A stretch of DNA of 64,000 nucleotides from Onthophagus taurus (GCF_036711975.1 NC_091970.1:11911501-11975500), one strand, 5' to 3'. Positions 1 to 10,484 are shown, counted from the stretch's first letter. Numbers and translations: made by a program. Notes: generated by a model from the letters alone, not told the origin.

Positions 1-99
1 GCCCGAACCGATTTCCCAACCTTTATCGGTGCTGTGGATGGAAAGCACATACGATCGAAGCAATCTGCTACTACTGTAGCAAACTACTTGTACATGTAA
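1..99 (+). pseudogene. PIF/Harbinger transposase fragment (DDE_4)
   Basis: Frame 1 is open from the window edge to a TAA at 97-99 and reads FPTFIGAVDGKHIRSK. This matches the first catalytic-aspartate block of PIF/Harbinger nucleases (pattern NFPNCIGAIDGKH), where the D of AVDGKH is a catalytic residue. Only about 25 residues are recognisable before the similarity ends, and no second or third catalytic block follows on this strand, so this is the tail of a truncated copy lying mostly outside the window. The recognition is by motif; family level is fairly secure, subfamily is not. The following 40 bases to 141 hold nothing recognisable. Confidence 0.6.
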
Positions 100-613
100 T
101 ACATACTTGCATTACTACTTGTAATAGTAATATTGACTGTACAGGGTGTCCAAATTTCGATGGGTTTGCAGGATATCTCAGTTATTATGAAAGATAGAAA
201 GTTGCGGTTTTCGCGAACCTGAGCTACTTTTTTGTGAAACTTATAATGCCGCAAACCAAATTTTCATAGACCTCTTCGTTTTTGATATACAGGGAGTATT
301 TCAAAATTTACGATTTTCAGACACCCCCGTATCTCGGCTATCCGGAAACTTAATAAAAAAGTAAAAACGGGTTCTAATAGATTTTTTCACGGAGAATCCA
401 ATGGTGCACGTAGAATTTTTCTAGTCATCACGGTTTTTGAGTTATAAACACAACTTAGGTTTTTTTAAATGGAACCACCTATATTTTATTTTTTTATTGA
501 ACTGGATTTTTTTCAAGCTTTTCAATGATATATAATACTCTATACTTACCTTTATAATTTATTAACCTCGAAATTGAATAAAATACATTATTTTATAAGT
601 AGGCAATGATAAA

Positions 614-854
614 CAGACTGCCTAACCTGACGTCACAGAGATGGGCGGAGCTTATATCGACTCCAAACAATTTCGTTGCTAACCACAGTTGCTAATGATA
701 AACCGTAATAAAAATGTCATTTGAAATGTCATAAAAATAAATGTCATAAAATTGCATATGGTGATTTACCGTTAGCAACACACTTAGCTATGAAAATGTT
801 TGGAGTCGATATAAGCTCCGCCCATCTCTGTTACGTCAAAGCTTAGGTTGTCTA
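614..854. mobile_element. Nested palindromic MITE in the left arm
   Basis: This ~240-bp insert interrupts the left arm of the surrounding element; the right arm shows the uninterrupted order GATAAA then TTAAGTGATC. Its ends are CAGACTGCCTAA and the complement of TAGACAACCTAA. Its long inner inverted repeat contains AGATGGGCGGAGCTTATATC on one side and the complement on the other. There is no coding capacity. The CAGAC-type ends resemble hAT-like MITEs, but no clear 8-bp target duplication is visible, so the superfamily is left open. Confidence 0.7.
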
Positions 855-1002
855 TTAAGTGATCGCGTTGCTAGGATACCGGAATAAACAAAGTAAATAT
901 AGTTAATTACTGTCAAACTTAATTTTGAATTTTGTGCTAACAATAAGTCGTGTGTTACTTAATTACCTTTAATTAAGTTAACTTAATTATCTTTTTCTTG
1001 AA

Positions 1003-1657
1003 ATGAGGCGCTATGAAAATTATGAAAAATATGACATGCTAGCATGTTACATTCATGCAAATGAAAATATAAATCAAGCTCCTGAATTATACATAAATAG
1101 GTAGAATGCAACATTTATCAGCAATAACATTTTATTAGCAGATTGTTTCACTTCAGATATCCAGAAAGAGCGCAACCAAATTCAAAATTATTGGGCCACG
1201 AATTGTTTACAAAATGTTTGAAGGAAACCTTTGCGCTAATCGCTATTTGGCCATCTTGCAAGAGGCTTTGCCAGAGATTTTGGATGATATTCCTCTTATT
1301 CGGCTAAATAATATTTATTTTCAGCAGGACGGAGCTCCCGCTCATAATGCGCAGTTAGTGAGTCGCTACCTAACTGCAGAATTTCCTGGTAGGTGGATAG
1401 GCACACATGGTCCAACGCGATGGCCAGCAAGATCACCTGATTTATCTATTTTGGACTTCTTTTTATGGGGATATATCAAGAATCGGGTATATGGTACCCA
1501 GAATCGAACAAAATTGGAATTGAAAATTGCTGTAACTGATGCTTTTTCACATTTACAGCAACATCCCATAACTATTCTAAATGCAATTAAACGCATTACT
1601 AAACTTTGTGAACAATGTGTGCATCAAAATGGTAACAACTTTGAACAATTCTTGTAA
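1003..1657 (+). pseudogene. DD41D transposase, internally deleted
   Basis: An ATG at 1,003 opens MRRYENYEKYDMLACYIHAN, the helix-turn-helix start of insect DD41D transposases (DUF4817-like). After a stop and a frame change, RYPERAQPN follows near 1,158. The sequence then jumps to the catalytic half, open from 1,214 to 1,657. That half contains FQQDGAPAHN with the second aspartate and RSPDLSILDFFLWGY with the third. I count 41 residues between these two aspartates, hence DD41D (the rosa-type group). The first catalytic block is missing because most of the middle is deleted. The protein ends NNFEQFL, the usual C-terminus of the group. It is not functional on its own and would need a transposase supplied elsewhere to move. 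Confidence 0.85.
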
Positions 1658-2734
1658 CTTGAAGCCATATTTGCATAATGTTTAGTTTTTAATAATTTTT
1701 CGTTTTTAGCAAACAAAATTTAATAGATACATTTTTTTAAGAAGTCAATAATTAATATTATAGTATTTTCAAAATTCTTTGTTTATCCTGGTATCCTAGC
1801 AACGCGATCACTTAATTTATCATAGCCTACTTATAAAATAATGTGGTTTTTTTAATTTCGAGGTTAATTATAAAGGTAAGTATAGAGTATTATATATCAT
1901 TGAAAAGCTTGAAAAAATTCTAGTTCAATAAAAAAATAAAATATAGGTGGTTCCATTTAAAAAAACCTAAGTTGTGTTTATAACTCAAAAACTGTAATGT
2001 CTAGAAAAATTCTACGTGCATCATTGGATTCTACGTGAAAAAATCTATTAGAACCCGTTTTCACTTTTTTACTAAGTTTCCGGATAGCCGAGATACGGGG
2101 GGTGTCTGAAAATCGTAAATTTTGAAATACTCCCTGTATATCAAAAACGAAGAGGTCTATGAAAATTTGGTTTACGGCATTGTAAGTTTCACAAAAAAGT
2201 AGCTCAGGTTCGCGAAAACCGTAACTTTCTATCTTTCATAATAACTGAGATACCCTGCAAACCCATCGAAATTTGGACACCCTGTACAGGATTGAGAAAA
2301 AAAATCCTCTTTCATATTCCGTAATAAAAATAAGGGATTGCCATTTGAAACAAATATCGATGATGTCATAACTCGTTTAAAAATCTTTCTGATTTATCAG
2401 TGTCCCTACAGGAAATAATCGAGAGGTGTCAAATTGCACAACCTTGGAGGCCAAATTTTGATTTCAATAAGTCGATGGTTGTGGTCGCTGTATGGCACGT
2501 AGTGCCGTCCTGTTGGAACCACATCTCGCCCGTAACGATCTCCATTGACCGTAAGGCGAGGTTCGACCTCATTTTTGAAGAAATAAGGTCCAATGATGCC
2601 ACCAGCGTAAAAACCACACCAAACAGTGCATTTTTGTGGATGTAATGGAATCTGTAGGGTCTGTTGTAGATTGTGGAATGTTTCACTTCATATGCAGCAA
2701 TTTTGTTTATTAACAAACCCGTTAAGAGGATAAC

Positions 2735-2815
2735 ATTAGCTTTGTTCGTTGGGACTGCACTACTCTGCACGACATGGCACTCGTATGACGTCATAGTGCA
2801 ATGAAGTGTAAGTAA
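2735..2815. repeat. Dispersed repeat shared with 19,369-19,445
   Basis: The reverse complement of this stretch contains ACTTACTTACAC, TTGCACTATGACGTCA, ATGTCGTGCAGAGT and CCAACGAAC. The same blocks occur in the same order at 19,369-19,445 on the plus strand. It therefore belongs to a repeat family with at least two copies here, inserted into or next to the DD41D relic. No termini or coding potential are recognised. Confidence 0.6.
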
Positions 2816-2943
2816 GTGCAATGTCATCTCAACTTATTGTAAGAATAAAATCAACGTCGCTGATTGTCGGGGAATTACTCGACAATCAGCCAGTCCTAGC
2901 CGCCATCGGCCTGGTGCGCCAGCCCGATCGAGTACACATGGAG

Positions 2944-3194
2944 CAAGGTTTATATATTAAAGGTTGTCTAGGTTCGTACGCAACCATACTGCGCATTACG
3001 TCACATGTGGAAAATAAGACCGCCAAGCAATTCAAATTAAACAAATGCATGGAGCACCACATGGCCATGAGGTTGCGTGCGCAATCCGTGATCGCTTACG
3101 TCACGAAACACTCCTGCTCTTGCCCCTAGCCCACAAACTAAAATCAAAGTATTGCAGCATAGGAACTTAGACAACCTTTAATATATAAACCTTG
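2944..3194. mobile_element. 251-bp MITE with 9-bp target duplication
   Basis: The terminal inverted repeats begin CAAGGTTTATATATTAAAGG and match over about 27 bases perfectly, then to about 32 with one mismatch. The flanks are a perfect direct 9-bp duplication CACATGGAG at 2,935-2,943 and 3,195-3,203. There is no plausible protein; open frames through it are accidental. A 9-bp duplication fits Mutator-like elements (8-11 bp) better than Tc1/mariner (TA). The CAAGG end would also suit hAT if only 8 bp were duplicated. Confidence 0.85.
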
Positions 3195-3541
3195 CACATG
3201 GAGCGGTGTTGCCGCATTAGGCGTGTTCATAAGCGAATATCGTTTCGAATTTTTCGCCAGCTAGGTAGGTCTTTTAAGCTAAAAATGAGCCTCATCGCTG
3301 AACACAATTTCGCGATAAAACATCCAACTGCTCTAGAGCCCAATCCCTGAAAGAACGACGCATATGATGGTCTAGTGCAGTGGTGTCCATAAAGTCGATT
3401 GCGAAGCCGTTTTGAGTCAATCGCCAACAAAATCTGGAATCTGAAATATATCCGGGCCTTAGAGAAAAAAAAGGAAGGTTACTTTTCAAATATAAAAAAA
3501 AAAATTTAAACCCTTCGGCCGATCTTGGCATGACATTTATA

Positions 3542-4663
3542 CCGGGTGTCCCTCAGAAGTGGCGCACCCTCATATTTTTTTTTTATTATTACTGATATAA
3601 CAAAACCATTTGGAATGCATAATTAGGCCGTTAAAACGGATTATTATGGCATGAAATCATTCTCTTTGTACTTCCGGTTATACCGGATGTGAGTACTAAT
3701 TTTGCTATTTTTTTAAATCTATAAATTCTTTTTCCTCAGTTGGGTAGACAGCATAATTTCACATAACTTTTACTGGAAAAAATTTTCACGATCGCTTATA
3801 ATTATTGAAAAAAAAATAATTTTGTTATTTTTTAACGTTTTAGTATCTTCGGAAAATCTATAACAACTTTTGATGCATGGTAGCTAGGTTAATAGTATAA
3901 TTACTGCTATGCTTTACTCAGTGGTTCTTTTTTTAATATGGTGTAAATTAACAGTTGTATTAAATTAATTTTATAAGAAAAAACGCGATCACAGAATTAA
4001 GTTTAATTCATTATTTTTTGTTCTTTTACACTAAATATATGTTTTGTAGCTGATAGTAATTTACAATGTGCTATGTCCATTGTATGTACATTATAATTTG
4101 GATTGTTTACTTTATTTTAGTTAAAACCTTCCAGGTCACCTGACCTCACACCTTTAGATTCTTTTTTATGAGGCAAAATCAAAAATGAGGTGTATAATAC
4201 ACCTCTAAAGTCTCGTGAGGCATTAGAAAATAAATCGAGTTAGAAATTGTATTACCCAAATATCTCCACAGCAATAAAGTCGAGTTGTTAGATCGACAAT
4301 ACGCAAGATACAATTATGTCAAAATCGAGGCGAAATTTAGAAAATTAGTTTTTTTGAACTTACAATTGAATTAAATTTAATTGTTTATTAGCGTTTTTCT
4401 TTTAAAACTAATTTAATACAACTGTTAACTTACACCATTATTAAAAAAGGACCACTGACTAAAGCATAGCAGTAATTACTGCTCGAGAAATAGTAAATCA
4501 AGATTGACAGCGTAATTTATATTATTAATCTAGCTACCATGCGTCAAAAGTTGTAATACATTTTCCGAAGATACTAAAACGTTAAAAAATAACGAAAATA
4601 ATTTTTTTTTCAAAAATTATAAGCGATCGTGAAAATTTTCTGTCACTTCTGAGGGACACCCGG
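3542..4663. mobile_element. TA-target foldback element, 1.12 kb
   Basis: Flanking TA dinucleotides lie at 3,540-3,541 and 4,664-4,665. Both ends read CCGGGTGTCCCTCAGAAGTG inward. After an unpaired ~215-bp segment on the left, a long inverted repeat pairs about 3,779-4,000 with about 4,390-4,640 (for example TTTTCACGATCGCTTATAAT and its complement). A short transposase relic lies in the centre. The element is inserted in the older DD41D copy on the minus strand, which makes it the younger of the two. Confidence 0.8.
4126..4330 (+). pseudogene. DD41D transposase C-terminal fragment
   Basis: In the centre of the foldback element the plus strand reads SRSPDLTPLDSFL, a stop, then GKIKNEVYNTPLKSREALEN. 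This is the third-aspartate block and following region of DD41D transposases. Upstream catalytic blocks are absent. It is short and has stops, so it is a remnant marking the origin of the element rather than a gene. Confidence 0.7.
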
Positions 4664-5322
4664 TATAAAAAGTCGATCTTCATCAAAAATTAGTGGACAC
4701 CACTGGTCTAGTGGCTTTAAAATCCTGCACCATCTGGATCTTAAACGGGTGTAGGCCAAGATCTTTGCGCAAAATTTTCCACGTAGTGGACGGACAGAGC
4801 CCCAATTCTTGAGACTTTCATTTACAGCGGCGATATTTTCTTCAGTACGTATCATTTAGAGAGTATGTGCACAGTATAAAATATTTACTTTACACTGTGG
4901 TATGAAATCTATCCACAATTCGACGATGGCTCAGATGGACGATTGCAGATGGAATTAATGACTGATTTTCAAAGTAAATCTGGATTATTTGGTAGCGTTG
5001 TTCAAGCGTCAATCTATTCACGATGACTTCATGGTGTGCAATCTTACTACTATAAAAATGTAAACCGAGATTTAGTACCCTCACAATCCACTGGATGAGG
5101 TTGTAGACTGAATTTGCAGCAATCTGCATTATCTACACAAACAAAGCGTTTGAAACCATAGAAAAATTTATGTGTAACGTCAAACTCAGAGGTGAAAGCA
5201 AACGTCACATTTTTGTTTTGTCGTTTAGTGTGATAACCCCGTTGTATTAGCAAATTTTCTTCCTTACGTTCTTTTGGCTTAGTGTTTTATATCCTTTAGT
5301 TAAGTATTTAAATAAGTTAGGG

Positions 5323-5388
5323 CCATTTTTACCACCTCTTGATAAGTTTATCCGATAGATAAATTGGCGCTCTCAGCCAATGAGAGCA
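5323..5388. repeat. Half copy of the palindromic MITE at 36,930-37,062
   Basis: The stretch TTTTACCACCTCTTGATAAG continues through CCGATAGATAAATTGGCGCT to CAATGAGAGC. This matches, after reverse complementing, the right half of the 133-bp palindromic element at 36,930-37,062. Only one arm and part of the centre are present here. The DNA on either side, 5,131-5,322 and 5,389-5,606, holds no gene that I recognise. Confidence 0.7.
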
Positions 5389-5606
5389 ATATACTTTAAA
5401 AAATATGAATATTATCTTGGAAAAACTTTAAATTCATAATTTTTCCTATTTATTTGGAAAATGCGCTTGACCTCTTCAAAATAAAGTAATGGTATAAATC
5501 AGTATAGAAATACCTATATTTAAATTTCGCGCTTTAACCTAATTAGTTCCCTCACAATCCCCTTGGGAGCGCTTGTACCAAAAAATAGTGGGGAGATGAC
5601 CTTCTA

Positions 5607-7496
5607 CAGGTGTCTCAGCGAGACCGGTCATTAGACGTTTCTGGGGTTCTGGCGAAAATAAAAATTTGAGACTTGAGTATTATCAATTACGATCTCTTCG
5701 TCTAAAATATTTTCATATTTCTTGCACTTCCGGTTATACCGGAAGTCGCCACCAACTTTATTTTTTTAAATGGACACCTGTATATTTTTACATATTTGGA
5801 TTTGTTTGTTTTCAAGGTTTATAAATAACTTTACTTTTTGCAATTTGATTCGGTCGTTCTCGAGTTATTCGAATTTTTCTAGAAAAATCTGCTCCAGCAG
5901 ACATTTGTTCAAAAAATCAAAAAACACTCAATTTTTGGGATATCAATTTAGGATTGAGGACATGCTTAAGCAACATGATGGAGTATGTTTTGGTGCCGAG
6001 AACTGCGGTCTAGAACGTTTGATCACTTTACTATGGCACGTTAACTTTTCAAAATTTGAAAGTACCATAACTTCATTTTTTTAAATGGCACCCCCCATAT
6101 TTTATTTTTTAGTCGTCTTCGGTGTCTCATTCTACATCTTTTATATCCCATATGACCCACACCTAATATTAATAGTTTGGGAGATAATTAGGGTTTTTTG
6201 AAAAATGCACACATATCATATGGATCTTTAGCCTAGTGTGCCATGAAAAACAAGCCTTCTCAATGAGTTCTTGTCAAAGACTCACTTGTTTACGTCACTT
6301 GATGCATGTGAGCTAATAATTATCTGTTATGTCCCTTAATATTAGTACTGAAACGAGTTAAAATCGATAACAATAACGAAAGTAATATTTACACAAATCA
6401 AGAAATTCTTAATTTATTTTTTTGCATGAAAAGAGCGACAAAGTTTGTAGTATGATTCCCAGATCTTCTTTGGCAGCTCGAATTGAGGTGTTGGGACTGG
6501 GCTCGAAATAAGCCAAGGTATTTACCTCTTCCGTTGCATTATCTACAACATTTTTTGGTCAGTTTAAAACGTAATTAATTTGTCCAAAATGCAAAAAATT
6601 TGCTTCTATTCCTCTAAATTTACCTTTTGTCATCGGAGATAAATGTGGATAATTTTCATTAAACATTCTGCAAGTTCTACTAAGAACTTTGTCGCACTTT
6701 TCATGCACAAAAATAAATTATGGATTTCTTCATTTGTATAAACATTATTTACGTTATTAATATCCATTTTAACTGGTTTTAGACTCACAAGCATCAAACA
6801 ACCTAAATTAGACTTTGACGTTTATCAATAAGTCATTAAACATTTGTTTTCCATGGCACACTAGGTTAATATCCATATGATATGAGCATTTTTCAAAAAA
6901 CCCTAATTATTTCTCAAACTATTAATGTTAGGCATAGGACATATGGAATATAAAAGATGTAAAATGAAACGCCGAAGACGACTAAGTAATAAAATATGGG
7001 GGGTGCCATTTAAAAAAATGAAGTTATGGTGCTTCCAAATTTCGAAAAGTTAACGTATCATAGTAAAGTGACCAAACGATCTAGACAGCCGTTCTCGGCA
7101 CCAAAACATACTCCATCATGTTGTTTAAGCATGTTCTGAATCCTAAATTGATATCTCAAAAATTGAGTGTTCTATGATTTTTTGAACACATGTACGCTGG
7201 AACAAATTTTTCTAGAAAAATTCGAATAACTCGAGAATTGCTGGTTCAAATTGCAAAAAGTAAAGTTATTTATAAACCTTCAAAACAGACAAATCCAAAT
7301 ATGTAAAAATATACAGGGTGTTCCATTTAAAAAAATAGAGTAGGTGGCGACTTCCGGTATAACCGGAAGTGCTAGAAATCTGAAAATATTTTAGATGAAG
7401 AGAACGTAATTGATAATACTTAAGTCTGCATTCTCAAATTTTTTGTTTGGCTAGAACCCCAAAAACGTCTAATGACCGGTCTCGCTGAGACACCTG
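5607..7496. mobile_element. TA-target foldback element, 1.89 kb
   Basis: TA dinucleotides flank the element at 5,605-5,606 and 7,497-7,498. Both ends begin CAGGTGTCTCAGCGAGACCG. The arms pair over roughly 640 bp (about 5,607-6,255 with about 6,850-7,496), with small indels, leaving a loop of about 590 bp. The arms contain no coding sequence. The ends and TA target suggest a Tc1/mariner relative. A decayed end of the same family lies at about 13,195-13,295. Confidence 0.8.
6435..6730 (-). pseudogene. Transposase helix-turn-helix remnant in the loop
   Basis: Read on the minus strand, the loop gives CRMFNENYPHLSPMTKGKFR and, further on, ATEEVNTLAYFEPSPNTSIR, followed by AAKEDLGI. The pattern of a crowded-Pro segment and then NPNTSIRxAAxxLGI resembles the two N-terminal helix-turn-helix modules of insect Tc1/mariner transposases. 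No catalytic motif follows, and stops intervene. It indicates that this foldback element descends from a coding element that lost its nuclease domain. Confidence 0.5.
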
Positions 7497-7509
7497 TATA
7501 TACATATTA

Positions 7510-9951
7510 CAGGGTGGTTCAGTTTTTAATCGGGAAACTTTACTAGGACGTAGTACTTGCCAAAATAACACAAGTTTTTTATATAAACATAGGGTCGCAA
7601 CTCTTTTGTTTTCGAGCTATGAGCGATCAAAGTTGAGCTAAAAATTTACATTTTATTATTTATTTCGGCTATAAGTAAACCGAAGAATTTGAAATTTGGT
7701 ATGTATTTACTACTGGTTAACATCTTGTTTTCTAGCATACCTTAAGCTTCCCTAGCGCCCTCTAAGGGGATGAAATTCACCACCCCCTTGGTTCTTTTTA
7801 GAAGAACTTTTTAACGCAATGCAATATTAACATAGAAAAATATGGGTTGTACAGCTCATTCTTTAGTGGCTCTTTTTTGTCTGTTTAGTTTTTCTCTTAA
7901 AATTGATAGTTTTTGCGTAAAAAAATAAAATATGTTACATTGCGCGGCAAAGCGCTACCTACAAATAAAAAACAAAATTTTAAGTTGGCTATGGAAGATG
8001 TAAACTTACCAGGATTTTGGGCTAACACAATAACACAAATTATTTACGATTTCGTCTCTTGACTTGTTTTCTCATTAAAGTAATAAAAAATTTAATTAAA
8101 TTTAAGTTAAAATAATCATTCAAAAGATAAGTAACATTTAATAATAAATTAAATAGTATACTAAAAAAATGGAAATTACAAGAGAAAATGTTAAAAAACA
8201 AACAGAAAACTAATTAAGAATCAAAATGAAACAAATTTATCAAAAAAACTCATTACAAAAATAAACACAATTAATTTAAAAATTGTTCAAAATGCATGCC
8301 ATTGTTATCAATGCATTTTTGGCATCTTGTAACAACAGAATTAACTGCTGCTAATATTTGAAACGGATTGTTCCTTAAAGTGTTAGCAGCGTCTTTTATT
8401 TTTCCCAACAGTTCTTCCCGAGTGTTTATTGGAGCGGCGTAAACTAGATTTTTCATATAGCCCCACACAAAAAAATCTAAAACGTTAAGATCAGGAGACC
8501 TTGGTGGCCAGGCAACGGGACCTCGGTTTGCCTCTTGATAATTGACAGGACCTAGTCGTCCTATCCGTCTATGACCATGCACGTACGTTAGCGCTGTAAT
8601 GCGATGGTGCCCCATCCATCTGAAGCCAATGTTGCTCCAGATCACCTAGAGGAACGTCCGATAAACATTCCGCCAAATCGTTTTGCAAAAAATTTAAAAA
8701 ATAAGGCCCACAGAGGTTATTATTAATGACACCCATCCACACATTAAAACTAAACTCTGTTTGGTAGGTTTTTGGACGTATTGCATGGGGATTTTCATGC
8801 TCCCAACTATGTAAGTTATGGTAATTTACGACACCCCTTCTTGTAAACGTGGCTTCATCTGTCCGCAAAATCTTCTTACAAAAATTTTGGTCACGTTCAA
8901 CAGACTGTACAAACCACCTACAGAAAGTTACTCTTTTAGGACCATCTTCAGGTCTTAAATTTTGTACAGGTTGAAAACGATCAGAGTTCGTAAAATTGTA
9001 CTTCTTGAGACTCGTAAATTTTGAGCTTGAAGTAGTCTAGCAGCTATGCGACTGCTTAATGTGCTGTCATTATCAAAAAGGTTTAAAATTGCTCTTTGGT
9101 TTCTGTTATTTTGATTATTTCGTACTTGCTGGGTATTTAAACCATATTGTCGAAAACGTTGATGTGTATTGATAAATACCTGAGGATCAGGACATCTTCT
9201 GTTAGGAAACCTTCTAGCGTATTCTCTAGATGCCGCTTCCGCATTTCCATCACAAACACCATAAATAAAATGAATGTCTGCGTATTCTTCTGTCGAAAAT
9301 AATCGTGGCATGATCAATTTTTCGTAGTTTTTTAAACAATGATCAACAATAAAAAAATAATGATACTTTTACTTAATAACAATCAAGAAATATTTTCAAT
9401 AATTGTCAACAATTAAGAGGATTTAACGTAACTAACAGCTCGTCTCAATACAAACATAAATTGTTTTTTGAAAATCAAAGCCAACTTTTAGAGTAATTTT
9501 AGCTAAGCATGGCGGTACATGGCACGACATTCCATTTTTTTTACACAAAAACTATCAATTTTAGGAAAAAAACTAAAGAGACAAAAAAGTACCATTAAAG
9601 AATGAGCTTTATAACCAATATTTTTTTATGTTAATACTCCATGGCGTTAAAAAGTTCTTCTAAAAAGAACCAAGGGGGTGGTGAATTTCATCCCCTTAGA
9701 GGGCGCTAGGGAAGCTTAAGGTATGCTAGAAAACAAGATGTTAACCAGTAGTAAATACATACCAAATTTCAAATTCTTCGGTTTACTTATAGCCGAAATA
9801 AATAATAAAATGTAAATTTTTAGCTCAACTTTGATCGCTCATAGCTCGAAAACAAAAGAGTTGCGACCCTATGTTTATATAAAAAACTTGTGTTATTTTG
9901 GCAAGTACTACGTCCTAGTAAAGTTTCCCGATTAAAAACTGAACCACCCTG
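7510..9951. mobile_element. DD41D mariner-like element with ~420-bp arms
   Basis: TA flanks lie at 7,508-7,509 and 9,952-9,953. Both ends read CAGGGTGGTTCAGTTTTTAA. The arms pair over about 420 bp (7,510-7,930 with 9,530-9,951) and are almost identical, which suggests a fairly recent insertion or gene conversion between arms. The interior carries a near-complete but frameshifted transposase on the minus strand. A single arm of the same family lies at 33,616-33,880. Confidence 0.88.
8271..9311 (-). pseudogene. DD41D-type transposase, frameshifted
   Basis: The likely start is the ATG at 9,311 (MPRLFSTEEYADIHFIYGVC), a DUF4817-type DNA-binding start, followed by ASREYARRFPNRRCPDPQVF. The frame breaks near 8,950. 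LRTDEATFTRRGVVNYHN carries the first catalytic aspartate, and LQMDGAPSHYSANVRAW the second. After another shift, WPPRSPDLNVLDFFVWGYMK carries the third, and the protein ends at MHFEQFLN. The second-to-third aspartate distance is about 45 residues, longer than 41, apparently because of a few extra residues before WPPRSPD. All domains are present and only a few indels disable it, so this is one of the younger decayed copies in the window. Confidence 0.85.
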
Positions 9952-9953
9952 TA

Positions 9954-10484
9954 TATATAAATTTTTCTATGGATGACTTGCCAGTTATAGGCCAAAGTAT
10001 ACTGATCATGAATGTCAAAAAGTGAGCTCGTTTGACAGTTAACCCTTTCGTAAGTTCTATCTGGCTTAAAAAAACACCTCTATAAGGGACGATTTCGCTT
10101 CAAATTGCCAAGGTCGCTTGCGGGCAGGGATTTGCGCTAGATTTGGTATATTTACTAATATAATAAATAATATATTTAAGATAATATATTTATTATCTAC
10201 TTATTATATAGTCAAATTTATTAACAACACGAAATCGTCAGCTTTGGAAGATTCTAGATCTTTGAATACCCAAGATATTATCTCTATATAATTCAAAATC
10301 CAGTTGGTATTCTCAATAAAATGGTCCCATTGTTTGTACCTGGATATTATACAATAACAAATTAAAATATGTTAATTAACTAATTATATTTATAATATAA
10401 TTGATTAAAAAATTGCAGTAAATGTAGTTTCATAAAAAGATTACTTAAAACATTCTAAATAGTCATCAAAATAAATCAATAAAT
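9954..10484. other. Intergenic, AT-rich, no gene seen
   Basis: This lies between the 7,510-9,951 element and the stop of the GCNA-like gene. It contains an AT-only palindromic run around 10,150-10,210 and no open frame of note. The 3' UTR of the GCNA-like gene must fall here, but no canonical AATAAA on the minus strand stands out close to the stop. Confidence 0.6.

Larger units (their letters stand above)
142..2284. mobile_element. DD41D mariner-like element with long inverted arms
   Basis: The element is bounded by TA at 140-141 and 2,285-2,286. It starts CAGGGTGTCCAAATTTCGAT and ends with the reverse complement. The inverted similarity is far longer than ordinary mariner ends: the left arm runs to about 894 and pairs with the right arm from about 1,779. 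A second palindromic insert at 614-854 accounts for the extra length of the left arm. The loop between the arms carries a plus-strand, internally deleted transposase. TA duplication, CAGGGTG ends and a DD41D enzyme place it in the Tc1/mariner superfamily. Confidence 0.85.
2404..5130 (-). pseudogene. Older DD41D transposase relic split by nested insertions
   Basis: Pieces of one minus-strand transposase lie in the expected order. The N-terminal part at 5,130-4,690 has LTLEQRYQIIQIYFENQS and RTEENIAAVNES. Near 3,430-3,290 are HHMRRSFRDWALEQL and FSDEAHF. Near 2,710-2,690 is NKQNC. At 2,640-2,520 are VWCGFYAGGIIGPYFF and MWFQQDGTTCHTA. At 2,445-2,405 are WPP and NLTPLDYFL followed by a stop. Frameshifts and stops are frequent and the segment before WPP is shortened. 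The copy is interrupted by a 1,122-bp TA element (3,542-4,663) and a 251-bp MITE (2,944-3,194), so it predates both. The segment 2,731-2,930 between pieces is another repeat. Some order near 3,370 and 4,700 looks rearranged. The gene is clearly dead. Confidence 0.75.

Noticed and set aside
5070..5560. Direct repeat TTAGTxCCCTCACAATCC near 5,072 and 5,541 as a target duplication
   Set aside because: It is imperfect, too long for a target duplication, and no inverted ends lie inside it. It may be a chance remnant of repeated DNA.
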